From positions 992,001-1,056,000 of the forward strand of contig JAQSEB010000042.1 in NCBI GenBank assembly GCA_030063045.1: 64,000 nt of DNA, written 5' to 3'. This stretch comes from Pratylenchus scribneri. Lineage: Eukaryota; Nematoda; Chromadorea; Rhabditida; Pratylenchidae. Both the position numbers and the translations under genes were made by a program. This document shows positions 1 to 10,903 of the stretch, piece by piece (positions within the stretch are counted from its first letter, which is position 1; each line of letters opens with the position of its first letter). The notes below the pieces were generated by a model, which saw only the letters and a program-made list of their open reading frames with translations, was not told where the DNA came from and searched no databases.

Positions 1-328
1 AGCCTCTAATTAAATGTTAAATTAACCATCAAATAAAATTTTTAGGGTTAGGTAGAGTGTCCACTGTCCAATATACCATTCGATAGCCCAAGAAAGCTAC
101 AATCTATATTTTAAATCACTTAAATTGGTCCATTGGCCACCGAGTTATGGACAAATATCTCATGGGCACAAAAATGGCCATAACTCAACAAATTTATGGC
201 CAAACCCTTCCCTCCGCTTGCACATCCCTAGCCCTTTAACCTCTAGGAACAATGTCGCCCCGAACATAACTCTAACCCTAACCCTAAAAAGTTTTATTTG
301 AGGCCTTAATTTAGCCTCTAATTAGAGG
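1..328. repeat. Inverted-repeat (MITE-like) element cut by the window edge
   Basis: The left end (GCCTCTAATT, then a stretch reading CAAATAAAA and TTTTAGGGTTAGG) is repeated in reverse complement at about 270-328, where CCTAACCCTAAAAAG, TTTTATTTGAGG and GCCTCTAATTAGAGGC occur. The two arms enclose unrelated sequence without an open frame. The arms have diverged and the left terminus may lie outside the window, so target duplications cannot be judged. A non-autonomous DNA transposon is the simplest reading. Confidence 0.5.
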
Positions 329-815
329 CAAGACCATCCCAAATTAAAGGAAGAAAAAAGCTATTCGTCAATCCTATATATAATTTTCTGTTGGTTTGTT
401 ATAAAAAAATTATTTTGAACTTGGCGTTTTGTTTTTTTTTTAGAAGAAACAGAGAAAAACATTTTTTAGACATAAAGAATAAAAAAAGGAAAAAGAAAAA
501 TTAGGATAAAGAATTAAAAAATGTGCATGTTCTTTTTCAGTTCTTTATTAATTTTTATTTCTAATCCATACTGCAGCTAATGTTGATTATGAAATTTGTT
601 TTCATTTATTTATTATTATTACTTCTACTGCTGCAACTATTTTTAAACTTCCCAAAGAATAAAAGCATCCTGGAAAGTTTCTTTAGAATTGATTAAATCA
701 GGGTTTGCAGATTTTTTTTCAGCGAAAAATTTTACCATTTTTTCATGATTTTGTGAAAAAAAAGTACAAAAAGTACACCAAAGTCAAAATAAGTACAAAT
801 CATTAAATAAAGCAC

Positions 816-1537
816 ATCTGCAACAGGGATGAGCGCATTGCGTTTTGCGTTTTGCGTTAATTGCGTTCATTTTTGGCCATTGCGTTTCGTTTTGCGTTTT
901 GCGTAAAAATGGGAAAATTAACGCAAAAAAACGCAAAAATGCAATGAAAATTGTTTTAATTTAATTTCAAAAAATTGATTTTTTAATGAAATTTGTTCGT
1001 TGATTTACCATTTTTGGCTTGAATTTTTCGCTGCACGGCCATTTTTTGCTTGAATTTTTCGTTGCGCGGCCATTTTTTGCTTGAATTTTTCGCTGCGCGG
1101 CCATTTTTGGCTTGAATTTTTCGCTGCGCGGCTAGAAAAAATTTCTTCACAAAAAACGTAATCTTGCTGGATGTTCTAGATTGTTCATTCATGATAAAAA
1201 AAACTTAATTGAAAAATTTTAAGCAATTTATATTAGCTTAAAACGAAAATCTTTTTTTTCTGACACCAAAATCTTTTTTTTTCAAGGCCAATGTACTTTT
1301 TTTTTAAAATAAATCTGACAGCCCTGACTTGATAATAATTGAATAGAAAATTTTAATTTTCAAAAAAGAAAAAATTTTTTGACCATTGCGTTTTGCGTTT
1401 TGCGTTTTGCGTTATTGCGTCCATTTTAGGCCGTTGCGTTGCGTTTTCCGTTTTGCGTAAAAAAAAATTTTGAACGCATTGCGTTTTGCGTTTTGCGTTC
1501 GGTAGCTTTTGCCGTTGCGCTCATCCCTGATCTGCAA
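816..1537. mobile_element. hAT-like MITE with 14-bp perfect TIRs and 8-bp TSD
   Basis: The element runs from 824 to 1529. It begins CAGGGATGAGCGCA and ends with the exact reverse complement TGCGCTCATCCCTG. The octamer ATCTGCAA directly flanks both ends (816-823 and 1530-1537). CAGGG-type termini plus an 8-bp duplication are the known signature of hAT transposons. The interior has no transposase frame. It carries subterminal arrays of GCGTTTT (about 838-910 and 1385-1500) and four tandem copies of a roughly 31-bp unit at about 1005-1135 (core TTGCTTGAATTTTTCG). An open stretch on the minus strand over those tandem copies is a by-product of the repeat. Confidence 0.85.
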
Positions 1538-1724
1538 GCCCTAATTAAATAGATTTATTTTTTTTATTTTTCTGAAGTGGCAGAGTTTAATTCCTTATTC
1601 TTCACACATTCACTCAATCTTAATAAAAATTAGGATAAAGAATTACAAAAATGTGCATGTTCTTTTTCAATCTTACATATATATAATTTTCTGTGGGTTT
1701 GTCCCAAATAATTTTAAAATTTGA

Positions 1725-1875
1725 TAAAAATATCCTAAAACAAAATCAGAATTTATTACAAAATCGGAATTCAGTATAAAATCAGAATTAAAAATCAGAT
1801 CAGAACAATGAATCAAAAAAAATCAGAAAAAAATCATAATTCAGAACAAAATCAAAATTAAAAATCAGAATAATC
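1725..1875. repeat. AATCAGAA-type minisatellite, short array
   Basis: Loose tandem array with the core AAAATCAGAATT, diverged between units (variants AAAATCGGAATT and AAAATCAGATCAGAAC). The same core reappears at 3105-3235, in complement inside a carboxypeptidase Q intron (34290-35040), and in the large 45.9-47.6 kb array. Confidence 0.7.
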
Positions 1876-1894
1876 AAGACCTATAATATATAAT

Positions 1895-3005
1895 AGGATG
1901 ATTAGCAAGATGACAATGAAGATTTGAATGAGAGGATCATGAAGAAGAGGATAATGATGAAGATGTTGATTAAGATGAGGAAGATGATGAGGATGGTGAA
2001 GGGAATGATAAGGATGGAGATGATGATGAAGATGAAAATGAGAGGATGAAGTTGAGAATAGGATGAAGATGAGGAATGATGCAGAATGAAGATGTTGAGA
2101 AAATGAGGATAATGATGATGTTGAAGATAGGGAAGATAATGAGGATGTGAAGATGAGGATGAGAGGATGATGAAGATGGTAATGATGAGGATTATGATGA
2201 GGATGATGCAGAATGAAGATGATGATTATGAAGATGAGATGAGGATGATGATGATGATTATGAAGATGAGATGATGATGAGGATATGATGATGAAGATGA
2301 GATGATGTTGATGATGAAGATGATGATGAAGATGAGATGATGTTGAGGATGATGATTATGAAGATGAGATGATGATGAGGATATGATGATGAAGATGAGA
2401 TGATGTTGATGATGAAGATGATGATGAAGATGAGATGATGTTGAGGATGATGATGAAGATGAGATGATGTTGATGAGGAAGATGATGATGAAGATGAGAT
2501 GATGTTGAGGATGAAAATGAGATGATGATGATGATGAAGATGAGATGTTGAGGTGAAGATGAAGATCATGATGAAGAATGAGGATGATGAAGGTGAGGAT
2601 GATGATTAAGATAAGGATGATGATTATGAAGATGAGATGATGATGATGATGAAGATGAGATGTTGAGGATGAAGATGATGATGAAGTTGAAGATCATGAT
2701 GAAGAATGAGGATGATGAAGGTGAGGATGATGATTAAGATAAGGATGATGATTATGAAGATGAGATGATGATGATGATGATGATGATGAAGATGAGATGT
2801 TGAGGATGAAGATGATGATGGAGTTGAAGATCATGATGAAGAATGAGGATGATGAAGGTGAGGATGATGATTAAGATAATGATGATGATTATGAAGATGA
2901 GATGATGATGATGATGAGGATGAGATGATGATGCAGAATGAAGATGATGAATATGAAGATGAGATGAGGATGATGGTGATGATGAAGATGATGAGAAAAA
3001 AGATA
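1895..3005. repeat. GATGA/GAAGATGAG satellite, about 1.1 kb
   Basis: Purine-rich satellite built from GATGAT, GAAGATGAGATG and GATGTTGAGG blocks. A higher-order unit of about 130 bp is visible: the string GATCATGATGAAGAATGAGG recurs near 2563, 2692 and 2830. The strand is almost free of T-runs, so the complementary strand gives long Ser/His/Ile-rich open frames. Those frames follow the repeat and are not taken as genes. Confidence 0.9.
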
Positions 3006-3104
3006 TGAAGAAGATCATCATCATCTTCTTAATCATCCTATTATATATTATAGGTTTTGCCTTCCTGATAATCTTCTTGCATCGGCAAAAAAACAGGAAA
3101 GTAA

Positions 3105-3235
3105 CAAAATCAGAATTAAAAATTAGAATAATAATAAAATCAGAATTAAAAATTAGAATAATAATAAAATCAGAATTAAAAATCAGAATAAGAATAAAAT
3201 CAAAATTAAAAATCAGAATAAGAATCAGAATTAAA
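3105..3235. repeat. AATCAGAATTAAAAAT short tandem array
   Basis: About six units of 20-21 bp with core AAAATCAGAATTAAAAAT and spacer TAGAATAATAAT, directly following the GATGA satellite. The open frame through it (repeating Lys-Ser-Glu-Leu-Lys-Ile-Arg-Ile) is a consequence of the repeat. Confidence 0.8.
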
Positions 3236-3283
3236 AATAAAACTTTTTGCATATATTAGCATGAATGTTCTTAATTATTGTGC

Positions 3284-3324
3284 CTAGCTCAGGAGTTCGC
3301 CCGAAGGGCGAACTCCTGAGCTAG
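3284..3324. repeat. Perfect 19-bp hairpin with GAA loop
   Basis: The arm CTAGCTCAGGAGTTCGCCC at 3284-3302 is followed by a 3-nt loop (GAA) and its exact reverse complement at 3306-3324. It is GC-rich in an AT-rich setting. No T-run follows directly. It could be a transposon remnant, a structured RNA end or a cruciform-forming site; its function is unknown. Confidence 0.85.
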
Positions 3325-3617
3325 TATCAAAATATTTTCTGTGGGAGCAACTTATTTTTCGTTACTGTTAGTTTAATTTCTGAATTTGTCGATTATTTTG
3401 GTAAAAGATTTTTTGTAAACTTTTTCTGATTTTTTCAATAAAAAAAATTAATTTTAATTTCTCTTATAGAAAAAGCCGATCGAAAAAAGGACAAATTCTT
3501 TAGTTCTTAATTAACTCATTAAGCATTTATTTTTAATTTCAAATTTTGCTAAATTAATATTTATATTAATAAAACTAAATTATAAAAATATTCGGAATAA
3601 ATTAAATACAATTAAAT

Positions 3618-4309
3618 TTGAAGGAGGCAATTATTGCGGCTTTGCCAATTTCTGACAAGGATTCACTTAAAGATTGGCAAAAGGCAATCAGTGTTGATTT
3701 ACGCAGTCATTTAGTTGGAAAGCTGGTCAAGGTTATTAGCTTATTAGAAATATGTTTTTCTACATTTTTTAAGGCAATTTTTCCAAATCCTCTTCCGGAA
3801 ACGATTCAAGATCAGCGAATAAAGGACTTAATTTCGTATGCAAAGAAAGTGGAGAAGGATTTGTTCGAAGTGGCACCGGACAAAGAGGCATATTATCACA
3901 TGTTGGCCGAGAAGATTTACAAAATACAAAAGGAATTGATGGTAATAAAAAATATCGTAAATTTTAGTTGAATTGTGGATCAAAATGACACATTCTCTAC
4001 AATAATTTGTACATCAAATTTTATTTATATTTTCGGATAGTTTAATTTAAAAAATTTAAAGTCGGATTTTTTTGATCACAAAACATTATTTTATTGCCCA
4101 CAAAACAATCAAAAATGTTAAATTCTCCATTTTTAATAGAAATCCAAACAAGCCGAGCGATGGATGGTTCATTAGAAATCAATCTAGAATGGGGGAAATT
4201 GCTCTACATAATTTTAAATTTTTCTCTTTTGTTATTTTTATTCCTATTTTTATTACAGGAAAAGAAGAAACAACGACGAGAACGTGAACAGAATCAACAA
4301 AATGAATGA
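3618..4309 (+). CDS. Stand-alone KIX domain (CBP/p300-type), 5' end unresolved
   Basis: Spliced reading of exons at about 3618-3731, 3774-3941 and 4259-4309 gives about 100 residues, most of them a KIX domain. Motifs match CBP/p300: DWQKAISVDLRSHLVGKLVK, AIFPNPLP, DLISYAKKVEKDLFE, AYYHMLAEKIYKIQKEL, then a basic tail and a stop. The first intron is 42 nt and in frame, so an unspliced reading inserts 14 extra residues. KIX domains bind activation domains, and in CBP they lie inside a protein of over 2,000 residues. Here no bromodomain, TAZ or acetyltransferase sequence is nearby. No in-frame ATG precedes the domain; the open frame begins with TTG near 3618 and TTTGAAG could be an acceptor. It is therefore either a small gene with an unseen first exon or a retained fragment of cbp-1. 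KIX identity is firm, gene status is not. Confidence 0.65.
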
Positions 4310-4736
4310 ATGAACATTGTGGAAATGAATCAAATATGATGTTATTGAATTGATATCGATGCATAAACTTATTTCAGAGTTGAGACTTGAGACTCAAAAT
4401 TGTTAAATTTTTCAATTTTTGCTTTGGCTGAATTCAATAAAATTGGTTAATATTCAATATTTTATATTTAATTATCTCTCAACAAAACAAAATTTAATTA
4501 ATTGAAATCAGAGAATTTGTCAATTTAAAATTTCATAATTAAGCGATCATAAGTCAATTATTATAAATAAAATAAAAATTTTTTCAATTCCGTCTTTTCT
4601 ATATAAATTGGCAATTCCTATTTACTTATGCTTTGGATGTTTTTTTATTACTTTTCTTAAATACTTTTATTGAAATATTTATCCAAAAAATTTATTATTC
4701 AATTTGCTAATTTTGTATTTTATTAAAATTTTCTCT

Positions 4737-7700
4737 TTAATTTGTGCTTTTCTTCCAAATGGCCGTCACAATTGAGTTTGGCTCCACAGGGATTTGCCAG
4801 CTCCGTTTGGATGGCATTTCTTCGCTAACTTCCAATTCAACGGCATTCACCCGATTTTCATTTATCAAAACCAGGACTCGATCACCTTCAATTCAATAAT
4901 ATTTGATTTTAATTAGCAAAATATTTAAATTTATTAGAAATTTATAAATTATCAAAAAAAAAAGTACCATTTGGAGTACGGAATGCTACATGTTGAATTG
5001 GCTGAATGTCATTTTTTGAACTGGATAATTTCAAAAAATCTTCATCTATAAATTAAAATGATTATTAAATTTTTGTTAATTTTAAATTTAAAATTATTAA
5101 AAATTAATTTATTCTATAAAAAATTAAAATAAAATAATTTCAATTTAATTTTTTACCTTTTGACAAGAATGTGGGTCGATTTCGATTTGGATCAACATCG
5201 TATATTTTTGAACCATTTTCGTACAGTGATGATGAAATGACCACCGAATTGCGTGGAACAAAATCACTAAAAAAATTGTAAAAAATTTCAAATTAATTAA
5301 ATAAAAATTAAAATAAAATATTTTAATGTATTAATTTAAAAAATTTAAATAAATCAAAGTAAATTATAAAATAATCTCGCCTGAAATGGGCCAAAAAATA
5401 AAACATAGGCTGCTTATAAAATTCATCGGCACTCGCATTGACAATTATCTTTCAAAATAAATTAATTTTTTTATAAATTTGCTTACTGGAGCATCCACAA
5501 AATTTTGCACCCAATTTGGGCCACCTTGAAGGTCGAGGCCTAATAAAATAATTTTTTTAAATTAATAATTGGAAAAACGAACATAAATTCCAGTCGGTCC
5601 ATCCGATGACCCAATTCTTCAAATTGTTCAATATGTCTTTGCCATAAGCCATTCCTCGTGACCATTCGCCCAATTGTGGTTTATGCTCCCAGGGCAAATA
5701 GCCATTACAAGCCTGGAAGCAATTTATAAATGGAATATTTTTAAATCTAATTTAAATTTTTTTCCAACTTTAATTTTTGATTTTAATAATAATAATTAAT
5801 AATTTTTGGTTTTTAAATTATTTTTAAAATACCTAAATAAATTTTAATCATAAAATTTTTTATAAAAATTATAATATACCTAAATGAGAAAAATCTCAAT
5901 TACAGGGAAAAGGAAAAAATCAAAAATTGGCAACCATAAAAATTTTTATATTATCAAAATTTAATAATTTTTAATTTACACATTAAAAAAATTAACCAAC
6001 AATTTTTAATTTAAGCAATAAAAATTGCCAAATTTGGGTACAAATGTAGATCGGCGGATGATTATGGAAAAGTGAATGGTCCCTTCTATAGTATGGGCTA
6101 TTATGTACATATGATTTTTATCCGTAACACCCAAAGGGAGACCCTTCATTTTTTCATACTCATCCTCCAATCTACACTTATTAAGTACTAAAATTTGCAA
6201 TAATGTTTACTGAGTGAGACCTCGGTTGCGAGAATGAATTTATCCGGCCGCAAATTGTGTGCCTTTTGAAGGGTATCATATGCCGAACGAGAATACCAAT
6301 GTACTCCAAGTCCATCGATGACTGCTGCCTTTTCTGGGTCTTCATAAATCTAAAAACATCATAAAAAATAATTATTTTTTAATTTAATTTTACATCCTTG
6401 GCCGCACTAAAAATCCCACTTCGTTGATCATCATGCGCCATTATTTTCACATTTTTGCTAGCTTCCGATTCTTTGAGTATTGGCGAAAGAAGTTGTGAGG
6501 CAAAATCTCTTAAATTTAGTAAAAATTATTTTTAAAATATTTTCGAATTTACCTTTGCATTTTGCTTGATAAATACATGGCTTGCCATCCATAAAGGGGA
6601 ATAAGGCCGGCGCCTAAAAAGGCATAAAATTAAGTTAAAAATAAGTAAAAAAGCCTGGTTCGTTTTCAATGGTCAAGCCCCAGAAACTAATATTTCTTTT
6701 GGCATATTCTTCAAAGAAACTGAAAAATAATATTTTAATCTATTATTAAATTATTTAAATTCGAAAAAATTAACTTAATTAAATTAAATAATTAATTTTA
6801 AATAAATTTTAAAAATATTTTAATTGGAAGTTTATTTAATTGAAATTATTTTAGTAAATATTTATTTATTTATTATTTAATTAAAATAATTTTGACCGTC
6901 TAAAATAGTGCGCATATGTTTTGTAATATTTTCCATTGAATTCCCCTTTCAATTGGCCGCCTCCCTTCATTCGACCAGTCGTTTTCATCCAACCTGGGGC
7001 TGACCTAAATTTATTATTTAATTTTATTAAATAATTAATTAGGAAAAGCACCAAGGTGAACTGAATAGGCGCAATTTGCCCTCGGTCATTCCAATTGCCT
7101 CCAAAATGTGGGGAATCTATGAAATGGGAAAAATAAATTAAAGATTAAAAAATTAATTTATTAATTTTTCTTAAATATTTTTTTTATTTAAATTGATTTT
7201 CTTACTTTTAATTCCAAATCCTCGTTGGCCAATTTGAAAGTGCTCAAATTGAAATCATTTGGGGTGTCCAAATAGGAATATTCATGGGTGGAAAAATCGC
7301 AACTGGCAATTGGGACACGTCCAATGGAATAGCCGATTCCTAAAATAAAATTATAATAAAATTTTGTTTATAATTTTTAAAAATATTTTCCAACCAATTT
7401 GTTGGTCAAAATATTGTCGCAAAAGCATTTTCCTTGCAGCTGAACTCAATGAATTCATTGTGATGCCAGCTGAATCGGTGAATGCTCCACCGAAGCCAAA
7501 AATTTGTTGAAATTGTTTGGTTGCATCCACTCGAATTTGTAAATTTATGGTGGAGGATGGAAAATCATCTTTAAGGGAAAACAAAATAATTTATTTTTGT
7601 TATTTTTTACTATTGCTGGCATTGACCACAAAACGTTGAAGACGATTTTGGGTTTTGTCACTGACAAAATAGACCAATTGATTTTCATCAAATTGGCCAA

Positions 7701-7966
7701 TTGGTTCAGGCGAATCACAATTTTGGCCATTGCAAACGCAGACAAATGAATCACGGTCATAACTACAGAAATAAATAATATTAAAATGAATTTTAAATAT
7801 TTTTAAATTTTAAAATTTTTAATCCCTTTATCCAATAAAATTGTAATAATTATTATTAATTTTACAATTTTTTATCTCACTATCTTTTGTTGCACAAATT
7901 ATCCGCTCCCAATATGCCGAATAATTTAAATAATAAATAAAAATGAATTAAAATTAGAAATTTCAT
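4737..7966 (-). CDS. Glucosylceramidase (GH30), secreted/lysosomal
   Basis: Hydrolyses glucosylceramide to glucose and ceramide in lysosomes. Exon 1 (7881-7966) encodes signal peptide [20 protein letters not shown]. Exon 2 (7611-7762) encodes the Cys-rich N-terminal part ([11 protein letters not shown]). Exon 3 (7395-7568) has the family motif [12 protein letters not shown]. Further short exons give [37 protein letters not shown] (acid/base Glu, about 6650-6720), [20 protein letters not shown] (nucleophile Glu, about 6220), then GWTDWNL, GGPNWV and FYKQPMFY. The stop is at 4737. Residue order and both catalytic glutamates match GH30 glucocerebrosidases; C. elegans has several gba genes and the orthologue is not assigned. 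The donor after ATE appears to be GTCTCA, which keeps the protein alignment (ATE-ACNGYLP), although a GTAAAC lies a few bases later. An intron at about 5718-6215 holds only AT-rich sequence. Confidence 0.92.
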
Positions 7967-8111
7967 TGCCCTGAATCGTATTTTGTGATTAATTTATTTA
8001 TTAAATATTATTATTGGAATTAATTTTTGTTAGTGGTATCAATTAATTTAAAAAAAAAGCCGCAAATATATCCCACTCCTTTATTAGGAAATGTTTGACA
8101 AATAAAAGTAA

Positions 8112-8187
8112 AGCCATCAATAACCGAATGGTTAATGACTTTGATTTCTCATATAAAAATGCAATGGTTCGAATCCTCATTGTCTGG
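8112..8187 (+). tRNA. tRNA-like sequence, probably decayed (pseudogene or SINE head)
   Basis: A near-consensus box B (GGTTCGAATCC, about 8166-8176) lies behind a box-A/D-arm-like stretch (ACCGAATGGTTAATGAC) and a 7-nt loop TTCTCAT closed by an imperfect 5-bp stem. A T-run (TTTTT) follows, as for Pol III termination. The acceptor ends do not pair convincingly and the T-stem has an extra base, so a functional tRNA is unlikely. Confidence 0.35.
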
Positions 8188-9820
8188 TTTTTATCCATCT
8201 TATTAGGAAAAACCGATGGACAATTTTAATTGCTGAAAACCAATTCTGAGAGAATTTTTTAAAAACTTTTTTTTGTGACAAAGTTGAAAATTATCAAAAC
8301 ATTTTTTAAGCTAGATCAATTTAAAATTTCGTAAATTATTTTGAAAAATTTTAAAATATTGAGGGTAAGGTGCACAAATAATAAAATTAATTTTTAGAAT
8401 TGACAAACAAAATTAAAAAGTCGACCCATAAACAAAGACTAGCATTAGAGGCAGCAACTGCTTCTCACTGGTATTTTGTGGCCGACTAAAGAATTAATTA
8501 AAAGGCAAGCGGTTGCAATTAATCACCATGCTTGTGAATCAATTTGGCCATAGGTCGATTATAATGGTCGGAAAACATTGGATCAAAAATAAAGAAAAAA
8601 TATTGAAAGATTTTAGAGAAAAAGAATCGATTTCAGTTTGCAATTGAAAAAAGAAGAAATAATAAATAAATTTAAAAATATTTAAGAGAAAATAATTTAG
8701 AAAAACATAAGATTATTACAATAACTATGAATCGGTTTGTGAAAGAATCATTAGATTTTATTTGAAATTGATAATAAAATTAGGCCAAAAAGCGAAAAAT
8801 AGGCAAAAATTGGGCATTTTTTTGCAATATTTTTTGGCAAACTATGTTTTAATAAATCATTTCGATATTCAAATTGATGCTCAACTACAAAAAGAGGCTT
8901 CAGGCTAGAAGTAGAGGCTCAAAATTCGAATTCATTTTTATTGAATCGAAATAAAATGATGATATGCATTTTGCATTAATAGCGACCGAAATGATTGAGA
9001 AGGAAAAATTTGCCTTCGTTGATTTCCTCCAGAATTATTTAATTAGTTTATTTATTAAAATGTACAATATTTTTGAATATTAATCATTCCATTGATTTGT
9101 TTTTATTTTTTTAATCCAAAATGAAATGTGTAGAAATATTGCTATGTCATGGAATATGAAGAAATTTATCTAACCATTCCCATTTCCCAATATCTTTGCA
9201 CTGCGACCAAAATTCTGTGTCCAAATTTTTTGGATTTTGAAAAATGCAGAAATTTTGGTGAGTACAAAAAAACGAGGAAGGTTGAAAATATTAAGCCAGC
9301 AAATTTTTGTTGATTTTTTGTTACTGAATTATGAAATAATTGGAGAATTTTGCCAAACCATTCTCCCATACCTTTGCACTAACAAAATTCTGCATCTTAT
9401 TTTTTTTTGATATTGTATAAATGCAGAAATTTTGTCGAGTACAAAAGTATGAAGAAGGCGGAAAATAGGGCAGACATCAGCAGAATTAATTTTATTTTTT
9501 GGCAAATGAAAATTTAATAGGTAAATTTGGAAGCTTGATTTTAGGAAGAATGGCTTCAGAAATTGAATTTTTGGACGGAATAAATTGAAAATAATTGGAA
9601 AATGTTCCGGTTAAATAGAGTGGCGGCCTATTGCCCGATCCGCCCTAACAAAAAGGAACTTTGGGCCAAAATGTTGAATGAAGAAGGGTTTTCAATTGTG
9701 AAAATAAAACAACTATGCGCGCTGCATAATAATGGAATCAAAAGGAAATAGGTGAATAAAGAAAATGAGGGACATCTTTGAACCTTTATTTGAATTGTTT
9801 ATTCCGAAAAGGCGAAGAAT
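8188..9820. other. Non-coding stretch with a dispersed repeat copy and a diverged duplication
   Basis: About 8740-8895 is one copy of a dispersed ~150-bp repeat (AGGCCAAAAAGCG, then GGCAAACTATGTTTTAATAAATC) that recurs in introns and spacers at about 16.25, 20.8, 25.4, 31.7 and 57.25 kb. Two diverged copies of a ~100-bp segment lie at about 9180-9290 and 9362-9465, sharing CTTTGCACT and ATGCAGAAATTTTG. A 49-codon open stretch at about 9604-9753 resembles no family I recognise and is not called. Confidence 0.5.
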
Positions 9821-10405
9821 GGGAGCATCGGCATGCCGACACTTGCGGATTGGACATTTGCGGACGACACTTGCGGACCGACATTTGCGGACCTTACTAT
9901 AGTTGAATTTTCCGGATTAGCTAACAAAATATTAAAAATGAATATTGAAAATATATTTTAAAATCTGTAATCTCTTGCTCCGATATTTGCGCTATTTTTT
10001 GACGAAATTACAACCTTGCGATATGTTAGACTTCTTTAAGAATCCTATGCTCCGAACCCATAAGCCCTAAACTTAGCCCCAACCCTAAACCTAGCCCCTA
10101 ATCTTAGCCCAATTGCGAAATTAAAAATGGTCATAACTTTTTTACTCTTAGGTTTCATGCAAAACAAATGACAGATTTGGGCTCCCCTCATCAGGGTGCC
10201 TCGATTGAGCTATAATTTTGATCGAAAAGATTCGTAAAAATTTTTCAAATTTCAACTAAAACTCCTAAAATACTTGTATCAAATACAAATAATCCGCAAA
10301 TGTCGGTCCGCAAATGTCGCTTCCGCATATGTCGTCCGCAAAAGTCGGTCCGCAAATGTCGGTCCGCAAATGTCTCATCCGCAAGTGTCGTAACGCGGGA
10401 GCATC
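9821..10405. mobile_element. MITE, possibly MULE-like, with 9-bp TSD
   Basis: The nonamer GGGAGCATC occurs at 9821-9829 and 10397-10405. Between them the ends are inverted copies: GACACTTGCGGATTGGACAT on the left matches, in reverse complement, the right end carrying ATGTCTCATCCGCAAGTGTC. Both arms are enlarged by short tandem units of the kind CCGACATTTGCGGA (two to three on the left, five to six on the right). The interior (~380 bp) has no transposase. Nine-bp duplications with repetitive TIRs are typical of Mutator-like elements, but this assignment is inference. Confidence 0.7.
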
Positions 10406-10903
10406 CCCTTTCGCAGGTGTTGTTCCATTGAGTATTGAACGGCCAACTTTTTCTTTTTTGCCTTTGACCAAATGGCAGAAAATTGAAAAATTTGGACTGT
10501 GAATGGGAAAGTAAATTGGCTTTTGAAGAAAGCGGAATTATTTTAGGTATCTTTGAAAAGATTGACCCAGAAAAATGCTTTATGCTGAGCAATTACGACA
10601 AATAAGTATGATTCATACGTCCGTAGTCGATTCCACAATAGACAAAGTGCTCTGCAAATATGGGCATGTCCACAAATTCCGCAAAAGTTAAAGCAATTAA
10701 TTTTTCCCTTTATAACTAATTCCAATAGCCCTGACTAATATTTATTGAATTTATTCTTGTGAATCTGCTTTTTTTAAATATGAAAAAATGACATCGATTT
10801 TAATCAAATTTATATTTATTCGATATGGAAATATGCAGAATAAATTTTAAAAGAATTTCAAAAATAAAAATTCCTCTTTGGTTCAATTTCGCAACACAAT
10901 TAA
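10406..10903. other. Non-coding spacer
   Basis: Spacer between the MITE and the 3' end of the next minus-strand gene. Open stretches on both strands are short and lack codon pattern, family similarity and splice context. Nothing further is seen. Confidence 0.5.

Noticed and set aside
983..1192. Minus-strand frame with repeated Arg-Lys-Ile-Gln-Ala-Lys-Asn-Gly
   Set aside because: It is the 31-bp tandem repeat inside the hAT-like MITE.
2258..3252. Long Ser/His/Ile-rich minus-strand frames over the GATGA satellite
   Set aside because: They only mirror the trinucleotide-like repeat; composition and lack of splice or start context argue against coding.
6006..6200. 64-codon frame inside a glucosylceramidase intron
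   Set aside because: Not joined in phase to either flanking exon and matches no part of the enzyme.
10245..10592. Overlapping frames on both strands at the right end of the MULE-like MITE
   Set aside because: They arise from the CCGACATTTGCGGA-type TIR repeats.
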